Shown here one piece after another: positions 45,872-55,336 of a stretch of 64,000 bases of DNA (positions are counted from its first letter, which is position 1; each line of letters starts with the position of its first letter). The notes beneath the pieces were generated by a model. That model was not told the DNA's origin. It saw only the letters and a list, made by a program, of their open reading frames with translations, and searched no databases. Origin of the DNA: Jeotgalicoccus halotolerans (lineage in GTDB: Bacteria; Bacillota; Bacilli; Staphylococcales; Salinicoccaceae); the NCBI RefSeq assembly GCF_003387165.1, contig NZ_QUMW01000012.1, positions 124,001-188,000 on the forward strand, written 5' to 3'. A program made the translations under genes and the position numbers.

Positions 45872-47275
45872 GTGGCTAAAATTAACAATGAACATATTGA
45901 AACATTTACAATAACTATAGATGATTTGGATAAAAAGGGGTCTGGCCGGGGATATGCCCTGCGTGATCACGGCGGCCATAAACCCCGTAAGCTGAACCTT
46001 GCTGTGCCGCAGACACTGAGAGGGGAAACGGTCACAGTTGATGTGCCAAATCCGACCCGAAAACGCGCGAATGTACTGCCAAAAGAAATAGTCACAGCGC
46101 ACCCTGACCGGGTGACACCCCCGTGTCCGCATTTCGAATTGTGCGGCGGCTGCGTATGGCAGCACTGGAGCTACGAAGCTCAGCTGAAAGAGAAAACCGA
46201 CTTAGTTAAGCGGGAACTGGAGAAGAACAATTTTGACGATTCTGTGGTGAAAGCTGCGATAGGCATGGAAGAGCATCCGTTTGAATACCGCAATAAAATG
46301 GAGTTTACATTCGGTAAAAATGGTGAACTCGGCATGCATGAACTCGGCAACTTCCGTAAAATTATAGACCTTAATACATGTTTAATTGCTAACAATGAAA
46401 TGGTTGATGCAATGCTTGTTGTGTCTAAATGGGCGAGTAATCACGAGCTTCCAGGGTATGATAAAGAAGACCACAGCGGTCTGCTCCGACACTTAATGGT
46501 CAGACGCTCTCAGGAAACTGAAGAAATGATGCTGGCAGTATTTGCAACTGATAAGCCGGATGGTGTCTTAAAACCTTTAATCGATGAACTCGTTGAAGAA
46601 CTGACTGCAAAATTTAATAATCTTAAAAGTTTAATGTGGATGGTCAATACAGACATTGCGGACCGTACACAATCAGAAGATACGCATTTACTTTTTGGCA
46701 GGGATTATATCCATGACGTGATGTACGGATATAAATACCGCACCTGGTTCGATACCTTCTTCCAGACGAATCCGACTCAGGCGGAAAAACTGGTTGAACT
46801 GGCACTTGAAATGGCAGATGCGAAAGACCATGAACGTATGATTGATCTGTTCTGCGGTGTTGGAACATTCTCCCTGCCGTTTGCTAAAAGAGTAAAAGAA
46901 CTTGCAGGTATTGAGATTGTTGAATCATCTATTGAATCGGCGAAACGCAATGCTGCAGATAACGGTATTGATAATACTTACTTCCTTGCGAAAGATGCAC
47001 GCCGGGGCATGGATGAAATACTCGAAACCTGGGGGATTCCTGACCTTCTGATGCTGGATCCGCCGCGTTCGGGCGCAGGCGGCAAAGTAATGCGCCGTAT
47101 TGCGAGGCTTGGAACAGACAGAGTAGTCTATGTTTCATGCAACCCGGAAACATTTGCAGAAGATATTACATGGCTGAGAGACTTCGGCTATGAATTAAAA
47201 AATGTGCAGCCGGTGGACTTATTCCCGCACACGGTACATGTTGAAGTAGTGAGTCTATTGGTTAAAAACAGTTAA
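45872..47275 (+). CDS. 23S rRNA (uracil-C5)-methyltransferase family protein, second copy
   Basis: 467 residues. A TRAM-like N-terminus (about 10-70) precedes Fe-S cysteines CPHFELCGGC and a later Cys in DLNTCLIAN, the SAM domain (DLFCGVGTFSLPFA, LMLDPPRSGAG) and the catalytic C423 in YVSCNPET. All catalytic parts are present, so it should be active on uracil in rRNA or tRNA; which position is unclear since rlmD at 34129 is also in this window. The start is GTG at 45872 with GAGGAG six bases before it. Confidence 0.88.
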   Translation: MAKINNEHIETFTITIDDLDKKGSGRGYALRDHGGHKPRKLNLAVPQTLRGETVTVDVPNPTRKRANVLPKEIVTAHPDRVTPPCPHFELCGGCVWQHWSYEAQLKEKTDLVKRELEKNNFDDSVVKAAIGMEEHPFEYRNKMEFTFGKNGELGMHELGNFRKIIDLNTCLIANNEMVDAMLVVSKWASNHELPGYDKEDHSGLLRHLMVRRSQETEEMMLAVFATDKPDGVLKPLIDELVEELTAKFNNLKSLMWMVNTDIADRTQSEDTHLLFGRDYIHDVMYGYKYRTWFDTFFQTNPTQAEKLVELALEMADAKDHERMIDLFCGVGTFSLPFAKRVKELAGIEIVESSIESAKRNAADNGIDNTYFLAKDARRGMDEILETWGIPDLLMLDPPRSGAGGKVMRRIARLGTDRVVYVSCNPETFAEDITWLRDFGYELKNVQPVDLFPHTVHVEVVSLLVKNS

Positions 47276-47283
47276 AGATAAAT

Positions 47284-47325
47284 AAGCCGTTTGAAGATTG
47301 ATAAAAATCTTCAAACGGCTTTTTA
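47284..47325. terminator. Bidirectional terminator
   Basis: A perfect 15-bp stem AGCCGTTTGAAGATT with its complement, then five T. It also lies at the end of the convergent oxidoreductase gene. Confidence 0.93.
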
Positions 47326-47330
47326 ATATA

Positions 47331-48338
47331 TTAATCTAATGAATCCGATACTTTAACAATCTGTTTACCGAAGTTACCTCCGGTAAAGAGGTTTCTGAAC
47401 GCTTCCGGAATTTTATCGAATCCTTCGGCAATCGATACTTCGGATTTGATTTTACCTTCCTGAACCCACTGGGCAAGCTGCTTGCTCGCTTCTTCAGCTT
47501 CATCTTCGAATTGGGCGACGAGAAAACCCTGCATTAGTGCCTGAGATTTAATGAGCTGCTGCTGGACGCGGGGACCGTTATCTTCTTTACTGTTATAAGA
47601 AGAAATCGCTCCGCAGACAGGAATTCGTGCAAACCGGTTCAAGTGTTTAAACACTTCGTCTGAAACAGTGCCGCCGACGTTTTCAAAATATACATCAACA
47701 CCGTCAGGCACTGCAGCTGCAAATTGTTCTTTAAAGTCATCTGCTTTATAATCGACACCGGCATCAAAACTTAATTCTTCAGTAAGGTAAGTGACCTTTT
47801 CCCGGCCTCCGGCTATGCCGACAACTTTTGCACCTTTAATTTTAGCAATCTGGCCGACGACAGAACCGACCGCCCCGGAAGCAGCAGAGACAACGACAGT
47901 TTCACCTGCCTGAGGTTTACCGATATTTAATAAGCCGCCATAAGCTGTGTGACCGGTCATACCAAGTGTGCTTAAATATAAATGAAGCGGAACTTCCGTT
48001 GACGCTACTTTACTTACACTGTCAGCTGATACCGTATTAAATTTTTTCCATGACAGATGACCTGTCACGACATCATTTTCCTTGAAAGCCTCAGCATTCG
48101 ACTCCACAACTCTGCCGAGCACGTGACCGTTCAATGGTTCATCTATATCAAAAGGTTTCGCATAGGATTTTGTGTCATTCATGCGGCCGCGCATATAAGG
48201 GTCAACTGAAATATAAACACTTTCAATCAAAAGTTCATTGTCTCCGGGCGTGTTAATATCAATATCTTCGAATCTGAAAATATCGTCACCAGGCATTCCT
48301 TCCGGACGTTTTACTAAAACTATCTGTTCATTTTTCAA
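47331..48338 (-). CDS. NADP-dependent medium-chain oxidoreductase (CurA/YfmJ family)
   Basis: 335 residues, zinc-free MDR family (leukotriene B4 dehydrogenase/enoyl reductase type). Start QIVLVKRPEGMPGDD, YISVDPYMRGRMND, VVSAASGAVGSVVGQIAKIKGAKVVGIAGG for NADPH, and VDVYFENVGG. It probably reduces double bonds or ketones of reactive carbonyls. The start is TTG at 48338, six bases after GAGGAGG; an upstream ATG adds a hydrophobic stretch without a ribosome site. Confidence 0.88.
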   Translation of the reverse strand: MKNEQIVLVKRPEGMPGDDIFRFEDIDINTPGDNELLIESVYISVDPYMRGRMNDTKSYAKPFDIDEPLNGHVLGRVVESNAEAFKENDVVTGHLSWKKFNTVSADSVSKVASTEVPLHLYLSTLGMTGHTAYGGLLNIGKPQAGETVVVSAASGAVGSVVGQIAKIKGAKVVGIAGGREKVTYLTEELSFDAGVDYKADDFKEQFAAAVPDGVDVYFENVGGTVSDEVFKHLNRFARIPVCGAISSYNSKEDNGPRVQQQLIKSQALMQGFLVAQFEDEAEEASKQLAQWVQEGKIKSEVSIAEGFDKIPEAFRNLFTGGNFGKQIVKVSDSLD

Positions 48339-48496
48339 AATAATCCTCCTCAGAATATTGTTTAAGAACATACTTATGTATTATACCCAAAAAAGGGTGG
48401 GTTAAATTACTGTATACAGAATTTTATTTAAGAGGATAAAAACCCATGGACTTTGTGGAAGGAATAGAGTTCGCGAAACCATCTGCATAGATTTTG

Positions 48497-48530
48497 TCAA
48501 ATCAACAACGTCTCCCAAGCAAACAACTGC
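48497..48530 (-). repeat. Possible copy of the GGGAGAC intergenic element
   Basis: On the minus strand GTTTGCTTGGGAGACG then TTGTTG and AAAAT, resembling the elements at 12482-12590. Short and degenerate. Confidence 0.35.
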
Positions 48531-49717
48531 TAGTCTTCATCTGCCAGCCTGCGCAGTTCATCCCGCGTTTCTTTTGGCAGTCCTTGACCGTAATCCATCA
48601 TGCGGACGATATCTTTAAATGCTGCTTTCGGTATTTTCAAATCATCCAAGTCATCAATAGTAAATTGCAGATTTATTTCATCTTCACGGCCGTCGCGCAG
48701 TTTCGTGACAAAATCCGGTTCTGTAATGAAGGGGCTGGAGGCGCCGACCATGTCTGCATATTCCAATGCTTCCAGTGCTTTGTCCGGTGAATTTACACCG
48801 CCTGTTGCCATCATCGGAATTTCTCCTTTTACATGTTCGTAAACGACTTTATTAACAGGTTCACCCTGGTGCGGGCCGGCTGCACGGACTTCATTCTGAT
48901 AAATGTTGCGTCCCCAGCTTGCGATAGCGAGGTAATGGATATCAGTAATTTCCCGGGCCCAATCGACGAATTGTAAAAATTCATCTACGCTGTAGCCGAC
49001 GTCATCGCCGCGGGTTTCCTCAGGTGTGCCTCTGAAACCGAAGATAAAATCTGCAGGCGCATGTTCTTTAATTACGTCACTGACTGCTTTAATCACTTCG
49101 AGGCCGAAACGGGAACGGTTTTCGAGTGAAGCTGCGCCGTACTCGTCCTCACGTTCATTCGAAAATTTAGAGAAAAATGTCTGGATTAACAGACGCTGGG
49201 CTGCTGATACTTCCACACCGTCAAATCCGGCATCGATTGCCCGTCTTGCAGCATCTGCATACTGCTGAATAACTGTATCGATTTTACGTTTTGTCATCGG
49301 CAGCACCTGGTGTTTAATCGGAGTGTTTAATTCCATAAAGCTCGGGCCGTAAACCACTCCAAGATCGAGTATAGCCTGATTGGAAAACCGCCCGGCGTGG
49401 GTTAACTGCAGAATCGCTTTAGCACCATCTTTTTTCATCGCTGCAGCGAGTTTTTTCAACCCCGGCACTGTCCGGTCATCTGCTACGCTGAAGCCGTATT
49501 CAAACAGCTGGCCGTAAGGTTCGATATAAGCAGCTCCTGTTACTTGAATCGGTGCTGATGCTGCTCTTCGTGCATGATATAGCTCATCTTCAGTGGTAAC
49601 ATAGCCGTCGACAGTCGATGAGTTTGTAATCATCGGCGAGAGGACGAAACGGTTTGACAGTTCAACCCCGTTCGGTAAAAGTAAAGGTTTAAATAAAGGC
49701 GAGTATTTTTTATTCAT
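48530..49717 (-). CDS. Old-yellow-enzyme family flavin oxidoreductase lacking the His pair
   Basis: 395 residues, FMN TIM barrel. Motifs SNRFVLSPMI, LQLTHAGRFS (FMN contact), FSKFSNEREDEYGAASLENRSRF and the C-terminal MMATGGVNSPDKALEAL. In the substrate pocket the usual His-Ala-Ala/Gly-His reads VEVSAAQRLLIQ: Ser and Gln replace both substrate-binding histidines. As I recall, OYE relatives with this change accompany the SirTM operon of staphylococci; here the gene is on the opposite strand, two genes away. Start ATG 49717, seven bases after AAGGAG (49720 is an alternative). Confidence 0.85.
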   Translation of the reverse strand: MNKKYSPLFKPLLLPNGVELSNRFVLSPMITNSSTVDGYVTTEDELYHARRAASAPIQVTGAAYIEPYGQLFEYGFSVADDRTVPGLKKLAAAMKKDGAKAILQLTHAGRFSNQAILDLGVVYGPSFMELNTPIKHQVLPMTKRKIDTVIQQYADAARRAIDAGFDGVEVSAAQRLLIQTFFSKFSNEREDEYGAASLENRSRFGLEVIKAVSDVIKEHAPADFIFGFRGTPEETRGDDVGYSVDEFLQFVDWAREITDIHYLAIASWGRNIYQNEVRAAGPHQGEPVNKVVYEHVKGEIPMMATGGVNSPDKALEALEYADMVGASSPFITEPDFVTKLRDGREDEINLQFTIDDLDDLKIPKAAFKDIVRMMDYGQGLPKETRDELRRLADED

Positions 49718-49909
49718 CATGCTGCTCCTTAATATGTACGTTCTTTTCTTATTACTTTCAAAGTAGCAAGGTATAAAATTAATGTCAATCAGCTGGTTTG
49801 AAAATCGCATCAGTATCATTCTGATATTGAATATGAGCAGCCGTGCTGAGTCCGTTCAGTTACTATGATACAATCATGTCAGTATAAAAAATAGTGTGAG
49901 GGTATATAA

Positions 49910-50332
49910 ATGAACCAATTACTGGATGTCTCCGATATTGAAAATATAAAAATTACCGGCGTGTCTTTTGCCGATGATATTGTTGGCCTCGGTGAGAAAA
50001 GAATCACAATTGATGTGAAACATTTTAACCGTCTGGAACTAAAAGAAAATGAGGCTGAATTAGTTATTAACCGTAAATCCCTGGCCGATTACCAGGATGA
50101 GCGGAATAAAATTCTTCTTGAGCGCGAGAATTTTGCAGAATTCGACCATATGAACAGTATGCTTGCTATGCTGGAGCATGATTTTTTCAGCATTGACCGC
50201 ATCAAATTATTCTATCGGAACGCTGATAACCTTTCCGGAGAATACGTCATCGATACTTCAGATGAAAACCTGGTCGCTATGAAGAGTGAAGTGCATAATG
50301 GAGAGCTGATTTTAAAAGTGCACTCTAAATGA
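49910..50332 (+). CDS. Hypothetical cytosolic protein, 140 residues
   Basis: No family recognised. No signal peptide or membrane segment. Acidic, with a strand-rich start (ENIKITGVSFADDIVGL), a central helix (LADYQDERNKILLERENF) and a strand-rich end. GAGGG site eight bases before ATG. Flanked by the OYE gene (divergent) and its own terminator, so monocistronic. Confidence 0.6.
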   Translation: MNQLLDVSDIENIKITGVSFADDIVGLGEKRITIDVKHFNRLELKENEAELVINRKSLADYQDERNKILLERENFAEFDHMNSMLAMLEHDFFSIDRIKLFYRNADNLSGEYVIDTSDENLVAMKSEVHNGELILKVHSK

Positions 50333-50337
50333 TGGAT

Positions 50338-50379
50338 AAAAAGGATGAAACGGTTTTATTAGCTGTTCCATCCTTTTTA
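50338..50379 (+). terminator. Terminator after the hypothetical gene
   Basis: AAAAAGGATG pairs with CATCCTTTTT, extended by AAC/GTT, T run included. Confidence 0.8.
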
Positions 50380-50441
50380 CTTAGGAAAACGCTGAATACA
50401 TAATGGTTTAACAGTCACGGATGTTGAGCATTACAATTACA

Positions 50442-50470
50442 TTGACGATAAAATTTAACACCGATATAAT
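50442..50470 (+). promoter_or_regulatory. Sigma-A promoter of the SirTM operon
   Basis: TTGACG (50442-50447), 17-base spacer, TATAAT (50465-50470), near consensus. No known operator recognised nearby. Confidence 0.88.
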
Positions 50471-50514
50471 AAATATAATTTGGAATACAAATGTGTCTTA
50501 AAGGATTTGTTCAA

Positions 50515-51561
50515 ATGATTAAATTTAGCGTATTAGATTATGCTGTAATAGATGAAGGGCAAACGCCGGAAACTGCACTGAAAGAAACTGTTAAGCTGGC
50601 CCAAGCTGCCGAGAATTTAGGCTTTCAACGGTTCTGGATGGCGGAACATCACGATGTGAATGCATTTGCGAGCAGCAGCCCTGAGCTTTTAATGATGCAC
50701 ATACTCGGCCAGACATCATCTATCCGGCTCGGTTCCGGAGGGGTAATGATTCCGCATTACAGTCCTCTGAAAGTTGCTGAGAATTTCAGGGTAATGGAGA
50801 GTTTATATCCAGGCAGAGTAGACCTTGGTGTTGGAAACACGCTTGGGACCCCTGCCGTTAACAAATCGATGAACGAAATGCGTCCGCGGAAGCAGCGTTA
50901 CGAAGAAAACATCAGTGATATAAAGAAATACGTTACGAATACCGATGATGAGAGTCACCGTTTTAATGAGGTTGCTGCAAATCCAAAAGGAGAAACGAAT
51001 CCGGAAATGTGGGTGCTCAGCACGAGTGTCCGCACGGCGGAACTTGCTGCCCGCCAGGGTATTGGGTATACGTTCGGCCTGTTTCCTCATGCTTCAAAAG
51101 ATAAAACTGAGGTCGGTAAAGAAGCAGCGCGTGTATACAGGGAACATTTCGTGCCGTCTCCGGTCATGGAGAAGCCGAATGTTATGATCTCACCTTTTGT
51201 AGTCATTGCAGAGACAAATGAACAAGCGTCTAGATTCGCAAAGGCTTTAGATCTATGGCTTCTCGGCAAAATGAATTTCAGTGAATTTGAACGTTTTCCA
51301 TCGGTTGAAACTGCAGAGAAATACACTTATACTGTAGAAGAACTGAAAAAGCTGTCGGCAAACCGCTCGCGTATGGTAGTGGGAGATGGAAAGAGTGTAA
51401 AGCAGCAGCTGGAGACACTTGCAGAAACATTCGGCGCCGACGAACTTCTGCTGATTCCGCTGATGCCGGGTGCTGAAAACAGACAGCGTGCACTGGAATT
51501 AATATCATCAGAATTCAATTTAAAAAATAGAAAGAAGGATAACAATGAAAAAGGTTGCTAA
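50515..51561 (+). CDS. Luciferase-like (LLM) flavin-dependent monooxygenase
   Basis: 348 residues, TIM-barrel LLM family. [18 protein letters not shown] at the start, [40 protein letters not shown] and GRVDLGVGN are the family's flavin-binding signature. It is the first gene of the SirTM operon, where LLM and OYE enzymes are recurring partners of unknown substrate; a role in the redox chemistry of lipoamide or in coping with oxidative stress has been suggested. Start ATG 50515, nine bases after AAAGGA. It overlaps gcvH-L by 17 bases. Confidence 0.9.
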   Translation: MIKFSVLDYAVIDEGQTPETALKETVKLAQAAENLGFQRFWMAEHHDVNAFASSSPELLMMHILGQTSSIRLGSGGVMIPHYSPLKVAENFRVMESLYPGRVDLGVGNTLGTPAVNKSMNEMRPRKQRYEENISDIKKYVTNTDDESHRFNEVAANPKGETNPEMWVLSTSVRTAELAARQGIGYTFGLFPHASKDKTEVGKEAARVYREHFVPSPVMEKPNVMISPFVVIAETNEQASRFAKALDLWLLGKMNFSEFERFPSVETAEKYTYTVEELKKLSANRSRMVVGDGKSVKQQLETLAETFGADELLLIPLMPGAENRQRALELISSEFNLKNRKKDNNEKGC

Positions 51562-51877
51562 CTATTTATGGGTTGAAAAAAACGGCGAGGAGTACACGCT
51601 TATCATGACTCCGGAACTCCAGGACGATATCGGTACTGTAGGATTTGTAGAATTTACAAAAGCTGAAGAGGTAGCTAAAAACGATTCGCTGCTTGAGCTT
51701 GAAGCATCTAAAACAGTTCTTGACCTGGCATCACCGCTTGCTGGTAAAATTGTTGCAGTTAATGAGAAGGCAACAGACGAGCCTACACTGTTAAACTCGG
51801 CTAAAGCAGATGAAAGCTGGGTTGTTAAACTTACCGGTGTTGACGAAGCTGAATTTAATGCGCTTGCTGATGCTTAA
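51545..51877 (+). CDS. GcvH-like lipoyl carrier protein (GcvH-L)
   Basis: 110 residues, shorter than true GcvH (about 126). Lipoyl-domain fold with the lipoylated lysine K56 in [10 protein letters not shown] and the hairpin end [12 protein letters not shown]. In the homologous operon of S. aureus and streptococci GcvH-L is lipoylated by LplA2 and then mono-ADP-ribosylated by SirTM, reversed by the macrodomain protein. AGAAGGA site, translation coupled to the LLM gene. A strong hairpin-terminator follows before the macrodomain gene. Confidence 0.93.
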   Translation: MKKVANYLWVEKNGEEYTLIMTPELQDDIGTVGFVEFTKAEEVAKNDSLLELEASKTVLDLASPLAGKIVAVNEKATDEPTLLNSAKADESWVVKLTGVDEAEFNALADA

Positions 51878-51900
51878 ATAAAAGCGGAATATATATTTTA

Positions 51901-51946
51901 AGGCTTGCATTCATATGTGTTTACATAGGGTGTAAGTCTTTTTTTA
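51901..51946 (+). terminator. Internal terminator/attenuator between gcvH-L and the macrodomain gene
   Basis: AGGCTTGCA (51901-51909) pairs with TGTAAGTCT (51931-51939; two G-U pairs), inner stem TATGT/ACATA, followed by TTTTTTT. It lies inside an otherwise contiguous operon with no new promoter clearly visible downstream. Confidence 0.75.
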
Positions 51947-51963
51947 GAATTGGGTGAAATTAT

Positions 51964-52734
51964 ATGATGACTCAGACAGACAGACTCCATTTTTTAATAT
52001 CTTATATGCAGCAGGAAAAAAATATTGAACAGTCGGTGCCGGACAGTTTTAACGAACGTTTTGAAGTATTCCGGGGACTTGCCAACGAACGTCCCGCAGT
52101 TAAAATCAGCAGGGAATTTCTCGATGTGCAGGATGCATTTTTATCAGAATATAATGCTGGGAATGTGACGGAATTTGAATCGCTGAAACCCGTGAAAAAG
52201 CAGCTTTACATATGGCAGGGAGACATTACGGCGCTGAGGATTGAAGCAATCGTCAATGCAGCCAATACTGAAATGCTCGGCTGCCTGATTCCTAATCATA
52301 ACTGCATCGATAATATTATTCATACGAAGGCAGGGGCGGAATTGCGTCTTGAATGTGCGGAACTAATAAAAAAACAGGGCAGAAAAGAAGCGGTAGGCAG
52401 GGCGAAAATCACGTCCGCTTATAACCTGCCTGCTGACTATGTTATTCATACAGTAGGGCCGGTAGTTCAGGGCGAGAGAGTATCTCAGATGAAACAGGAC
52501 CTGCTTGCTAAATGCTATAAAAGCTGTCTTGAACTTGCAGGGCAAAACGAAATCAAAGCAATTGTCTTCTGCAGTATATCTACAGGAGTCTTCGGTTATC
52601 CGAAAGAAAAAGCTGCAGAAACTGCAGTAAATACTGTGCAAGAATATTTAGAGGAGACCGGGTCTGAAATCAGGGTTGTATTTAACGTATTTAGTAAGGA
52701 AGATTTAAAAATCTATGAGGATCTTTTGACTTGA
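51964..52734 (+). CDS. Zinc-dependent macrodomain ADP-ribosyl hydrolase
   Basis: 256 residues. N-terminal helical extension (1-80) then a macrodomain: [20 protein letters not shown] (ADP-ribose binding), the zinc-ligand pattern Cys107-x4-His112-x-Cys114 in [10 protein letters not shown], and the phosphate loop [11 protein letters not shown]. This zinc subtype is specific to SirTM operons and removes ADP-ribose from GcvH-L. GGTGA site before ATG. The sirtuin gene follows 16 bases on. Confidence 0.94.
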   Translation: MMTQTDRLHFLISYMQQEKNIEQSVPDSFNERFEVFRGLANERPAVKISREFLDVQDAFLSEYNAGNVTEFESLKPVKKQLYIWQGDITALRIEAIVNAANTEMLGCLIPNHNCIDNIIHTKAGAELRLECAELIKKQGRKEAVGRAKITSAYNLPADYVIHTVGPVVQGERVSQMKQDLLAKCYKSCLELAGQNEIKAIVFCSISTGVFGYPKEKAAETAVNTVQEYLEETGSEIRVVFNVFSKEDLKIYEDLLT

Positions 52735-52750
52735 GAGAGGTTGTATTTGG

Positions 52751-53617
52751 ATGGACGCTTGGATGACACTGAAAGAGAAAAAATCAGAAAGTGAACTGCT
52801 CGCCGGACTAATCGGTGAAGCTGATGCGGTAGTCGTCGGTATCGGTGCCGGAATGTCAGCAGCTGACGGTTTTACATATGTCGGGGAGCGCTTTAAAAAT
52901 AATTTCCCGGATTTTATCGAAAAATATAACTGGTTCGATATGCTGCAGGCAAGTCTGTATAAATTTCCGACCTGGGAAGAGTACTGGGCATTTCAAAGCC
53001 GTTTTATTGTATTAAATTATTTAGATCAGCCGAGAGGCGAAGCTTATACTGCGCTCAAGGAAATGATTGAGAAAAAACCTTATCACGTTATTACGACGAA
53101 TGCCGATAATGCTTTTTATGCTGCCGGCTATAACATGGACAAAGTATTATATTATCAGGGAGAATATGCCTTAATGCAATGTTCGCGTTTCTGTCATGAT
53201 AAAACCTACCGGGATGATGACCTGATACGGAGAATGGCTGAAGAGCAGCAGGATATGAAAATACCGTCAGAACTTGTTCCGCACTGTCCAAAGTGCAGTG
53301 CACCGCTTGAGAAGAATAAGCGCACCGCAGAAAAAGGGATGGTGGAAGATGCGAAATTTATTGCAGAGCGGGATGCTTATAATGCATTTTTAAAAGACCA
53401 TCAAAAAGGCAAAGTGATGTATCTTGAAATAGGTGTCGGTCATACGACGCCCCAATTTATAAAACATCCGTTCTGGCGTCAGACGCGTCAAAATGAAGAT
53501 GCACTGTTCGTGACAATGAATCAGAAGACTTACAGAATTCTGGAAGCTATTAAATCACAGGCAGTTTTTTTAACAGACGATATTCAAAAGACGATTTTAA
53601 ATGCCTGTAAAAATTAA
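52751..53617 (+). CDS. Class M sirtuin (SirTM), protein ADP-ribosyltransferase
   Basis: 288 residues. Rossmann sirtuin core: [13 protein letters not shown] (GAGMS 32-36), ITTNADN (115-120), and [10 protein letters not shown], where Gln136 stands at the place of the catalytic His of deacylating sirtuins. That substitution defines class M. A four-Cys zinc site is visible (CSRFC and CPKC). It should transfer ADP-ribose from NAD to lipoylated GcvH-L rather than deacetylate. Fourth gene of the operon; lplA2 follows nine bases after the stop region. Confidence 0.94.
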   Translation: MDAWMTLKEKKSESELLAGLIGEADAVVVGIGAGMSAADGFTYVGERFKNNFPDFIEKYNWFDMLQASLYKFPTWEEYWAFQSRFIVLNYLDQPRGEAYTALKEMIEKKPYHVITTNADNAFYAAGYNMDKVLYYQGEYALMQCSRFCHDKTYRDDDLIRRMAEEQQDMKIPSELVPHCPKCSAPLEKNKRTAEKGMVEDAKFIAERDAYNAFLKDHQKGKVMYLEIGVGHTTPQFIKHPFWRQTRQNEDALFVTMNQKTYRILEAIKSQAVFLTDDIQKTILNACKN

Positions 53618-53635
53618 GAGGTAAGGGTGACTATA

Positions 53636-54658
53636 ATGTATTTAATCGAACCATTCCGCAATGGAGAATATATTACAGACGGTGCATACGCACTTGCGAT
53701 GCAGGTTTATGTTCAAAACAATATCTTTTTGGACGAGGGAATTATATTCCCTTACTACTGTGCCCCGAAAGTAGAAATCGGACGCTTCCAGAATGCTGCA
53801 TCTGAAGTGAATCAGGATTACCTGGAAGAAAAAGATATTCTTCTCGTCAGAAGAGATACCGGCGGCGGCGCAATTTTAGTAGATGACGGTGCAGTTAACG
53901 TTTGTTTCTTAGTGCCGGAAGATACAGGTGTTTACGGAAATTACAAAAAGATGTATGAACCTGTAATAAAAGCTTTGAATAATCTCGGTGTAAAAAATGT
54001 AGAACAGAGCGGCAGAAATGATCTTGTTATAGACGGCAAAAAAGTATCCGGCGGAGCGATGACAATGTCAAACGGCCGGGTGTACGGCGGATTTTCACTC
54101 CTGCTCGACATTAACGTTGAAGCAATGGTTGCTGTACTGAACCCTAACCGCAAGAAAATCGAGTCTAAAGGAATCAAATCGGTACAGAGCAGAGTGACAA
54201 CTCTGCGTGAACATTTGGCGCCTGAATACAAAAATGTGACGACAGATGAATTTAAAGATTTAATTATTAAAGAATTCCTGTCAATCGATGATGTCAAAGA
54301 TGCAAAACGTTATAAACTTACTGCTGAAGACTGGCATCAAATCGATAAACTTGTTGAAGAAAAGTATAAAAACTGGGACTGGAATTACGGTAAATCACCG
54401 CGTTATTCGTATAACAGAGACAGCCGTTTATCGGCAGGAACAGTAGACATTTCTCTCGAAATTGAGGGAGGCAGAATTGCTCAATGCTCAATTTTCGGCG
54501 ACTTTTTCGGACAGGGTGACATTGCAGATGTCGAAGAAGCTCTGAAAGGAACAAGGGTGGTCAGAGAAGAGCTGAATGAAAAACTGAACTCACTTGATCT
54601 AAATCATTATTTCGGCAAATTGGAAGCATCGGAACTGACGGATTTAATTTTAAGTTAA
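53636..54658 (+). CDS. lplA2: Lipoate-protein ligase (LplA2)
   Basis: 340 residues. Lipoate-binding RRDTGGGAILVDDGAVN, GRNDLVIDGKKVSGGAM with the lysine that contacts lipoyl-AMP, and the C-terminal accessory domain with YGKSPRYSYNRD. Closely follows the S. aureus LplA2 sequence as I remember it (MYLIEP.RNGEYITDG start). It attaches lipoate to GcvH-L. Last gene of the operon. The ATG at 53636 is used; the GTG at 53627 lies inside the ribosome site AAGGGTG. Confidence 0.93.
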   Translation: MYLIEPFRNGEYITDGAYALAMQVYVQNNIFLDEGIIFPYYCAPKVEIGRFQNAASEVNQDYLEEKDILLVRRDTGGGAILVDDGAVNVCFLVPEDTGVYGNYKKMYEPVIKALNNLGVKNVEQSGRNDLVIDGKKVSGGAMTMSNGRVYGGFSLLLDINVEAMVAVLNPNRKKIESKGIKSVQSRVTTLREHLAPEYKNVTTDEFKDLIIKEFLSIDDVKDAKRYKLTAEDWHQIDKLVEEKYKNWDWNYGKSPRYSYNRDSRLSAGTVDISLEIEGGRIAQCSIFGDFFGQGDIADVEEALKGTRVVREELNEKLNSLDLNHYFGKLEASELTDLILS

Positions 54659-54682
54659 AGTAAGAATAAATTGTACTGATTC

Positions 54683-54713
54683 AGGGTATCTTCATTTGTG
54701 ATGATACTCTTTT
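54683..54713 (+). terminator. Weak terminator after lplA2
   Basis: GGGTATC pairs with GATACTC, then TTTTC. Confidence 0.5.
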
Positions 54714-54770
54714 CATTATGAGTTATGGTAAACTGATAGAAATGGACTATGTGTGACAGGAGGGTGTTCA

Positions 54771-55280
54771 GTGCAGCAGTTATATGCCAAAGTTATCGAC
54801 GAAGAACAACATCAGGGTGTAACGATTTTAGATAGTCATAATAATGTTGTCGGAGATGTGTTTGCTACAACGATATTAGGCTGTGATGAGAAGAATACTT
54901 ACGGTTTTCAGCATGTCAGCGGTACTGAAATTTTGCTCGGTATTCAAAGAAGAAGATTTAAAGACTTAAATGTAGCAAAATATACAGTTGAATATATGGG
55001 CAAACGTTTTACCTTTAAAGAACGTAAACTTCATAACTTTATGAATTTCAGAGCGGACGGCACTGTACTCGGGACACCTTACGTATTTAAAGATGATAAA
55101 GAGGTCACTTTAACAATGCACCGTGAAGATAACTTAATCGCCTCGATGAACGACTATAAAATATATGTTGATGACATCTCGGACATTGAAGCGGGTCTCT
55201 TGATACTGATGTATTTTATGTTTAAATTATATAAACGTAAAGATTATCATATTGCTCGTATTCTGCACCGCAACTGGTAG
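54771..55280 (+). CDS. Tubby/LURP-one-like domain protein, unknown function
   Basis: 169 residues, soluble until a short hydrophobic segment near the C-terminus (LLILMYFMFKLY), followed by a basic tail. Strand-rich middle with TYGFQHVSGTEILLGIQRRRF and KYTVEYMGKRFTF fits the tubby-C-terminal-like (LOR) fold, tentatively. GTG start at 54771, seven bases after AGGAGG; the in-frame start at 54753 would precede that site. Confidence 0.55.
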   Translation: MQQLYAKVIDEEQHQGVTILDSHNNVVGDVFATTILGCDEKNTYGFQHVSGTEILLGIQRRRFKDLNVAKYTVEYMGKRFTFKERKLHNFMNFRADGTVLGTPYVFKDDKEVTLTMHREDNLIASMNDYKIYVDDISDIEAGLLILMYFMFKLYKRKDYHIARILHRNW

Positions 55281-55336
55281 CAGATAGTTATAAATTTTGT
55301 ATAATGAAATTAATTATTTAGCTGAGGAGGCAGTAT

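Noticed and set aside
48530-49819. Longer start of the OYE-like protein at 49819.
   Set aside because: The added N-terminus has no ribosome site, and the AAGGAG next to 49717 fits the family's normal start.
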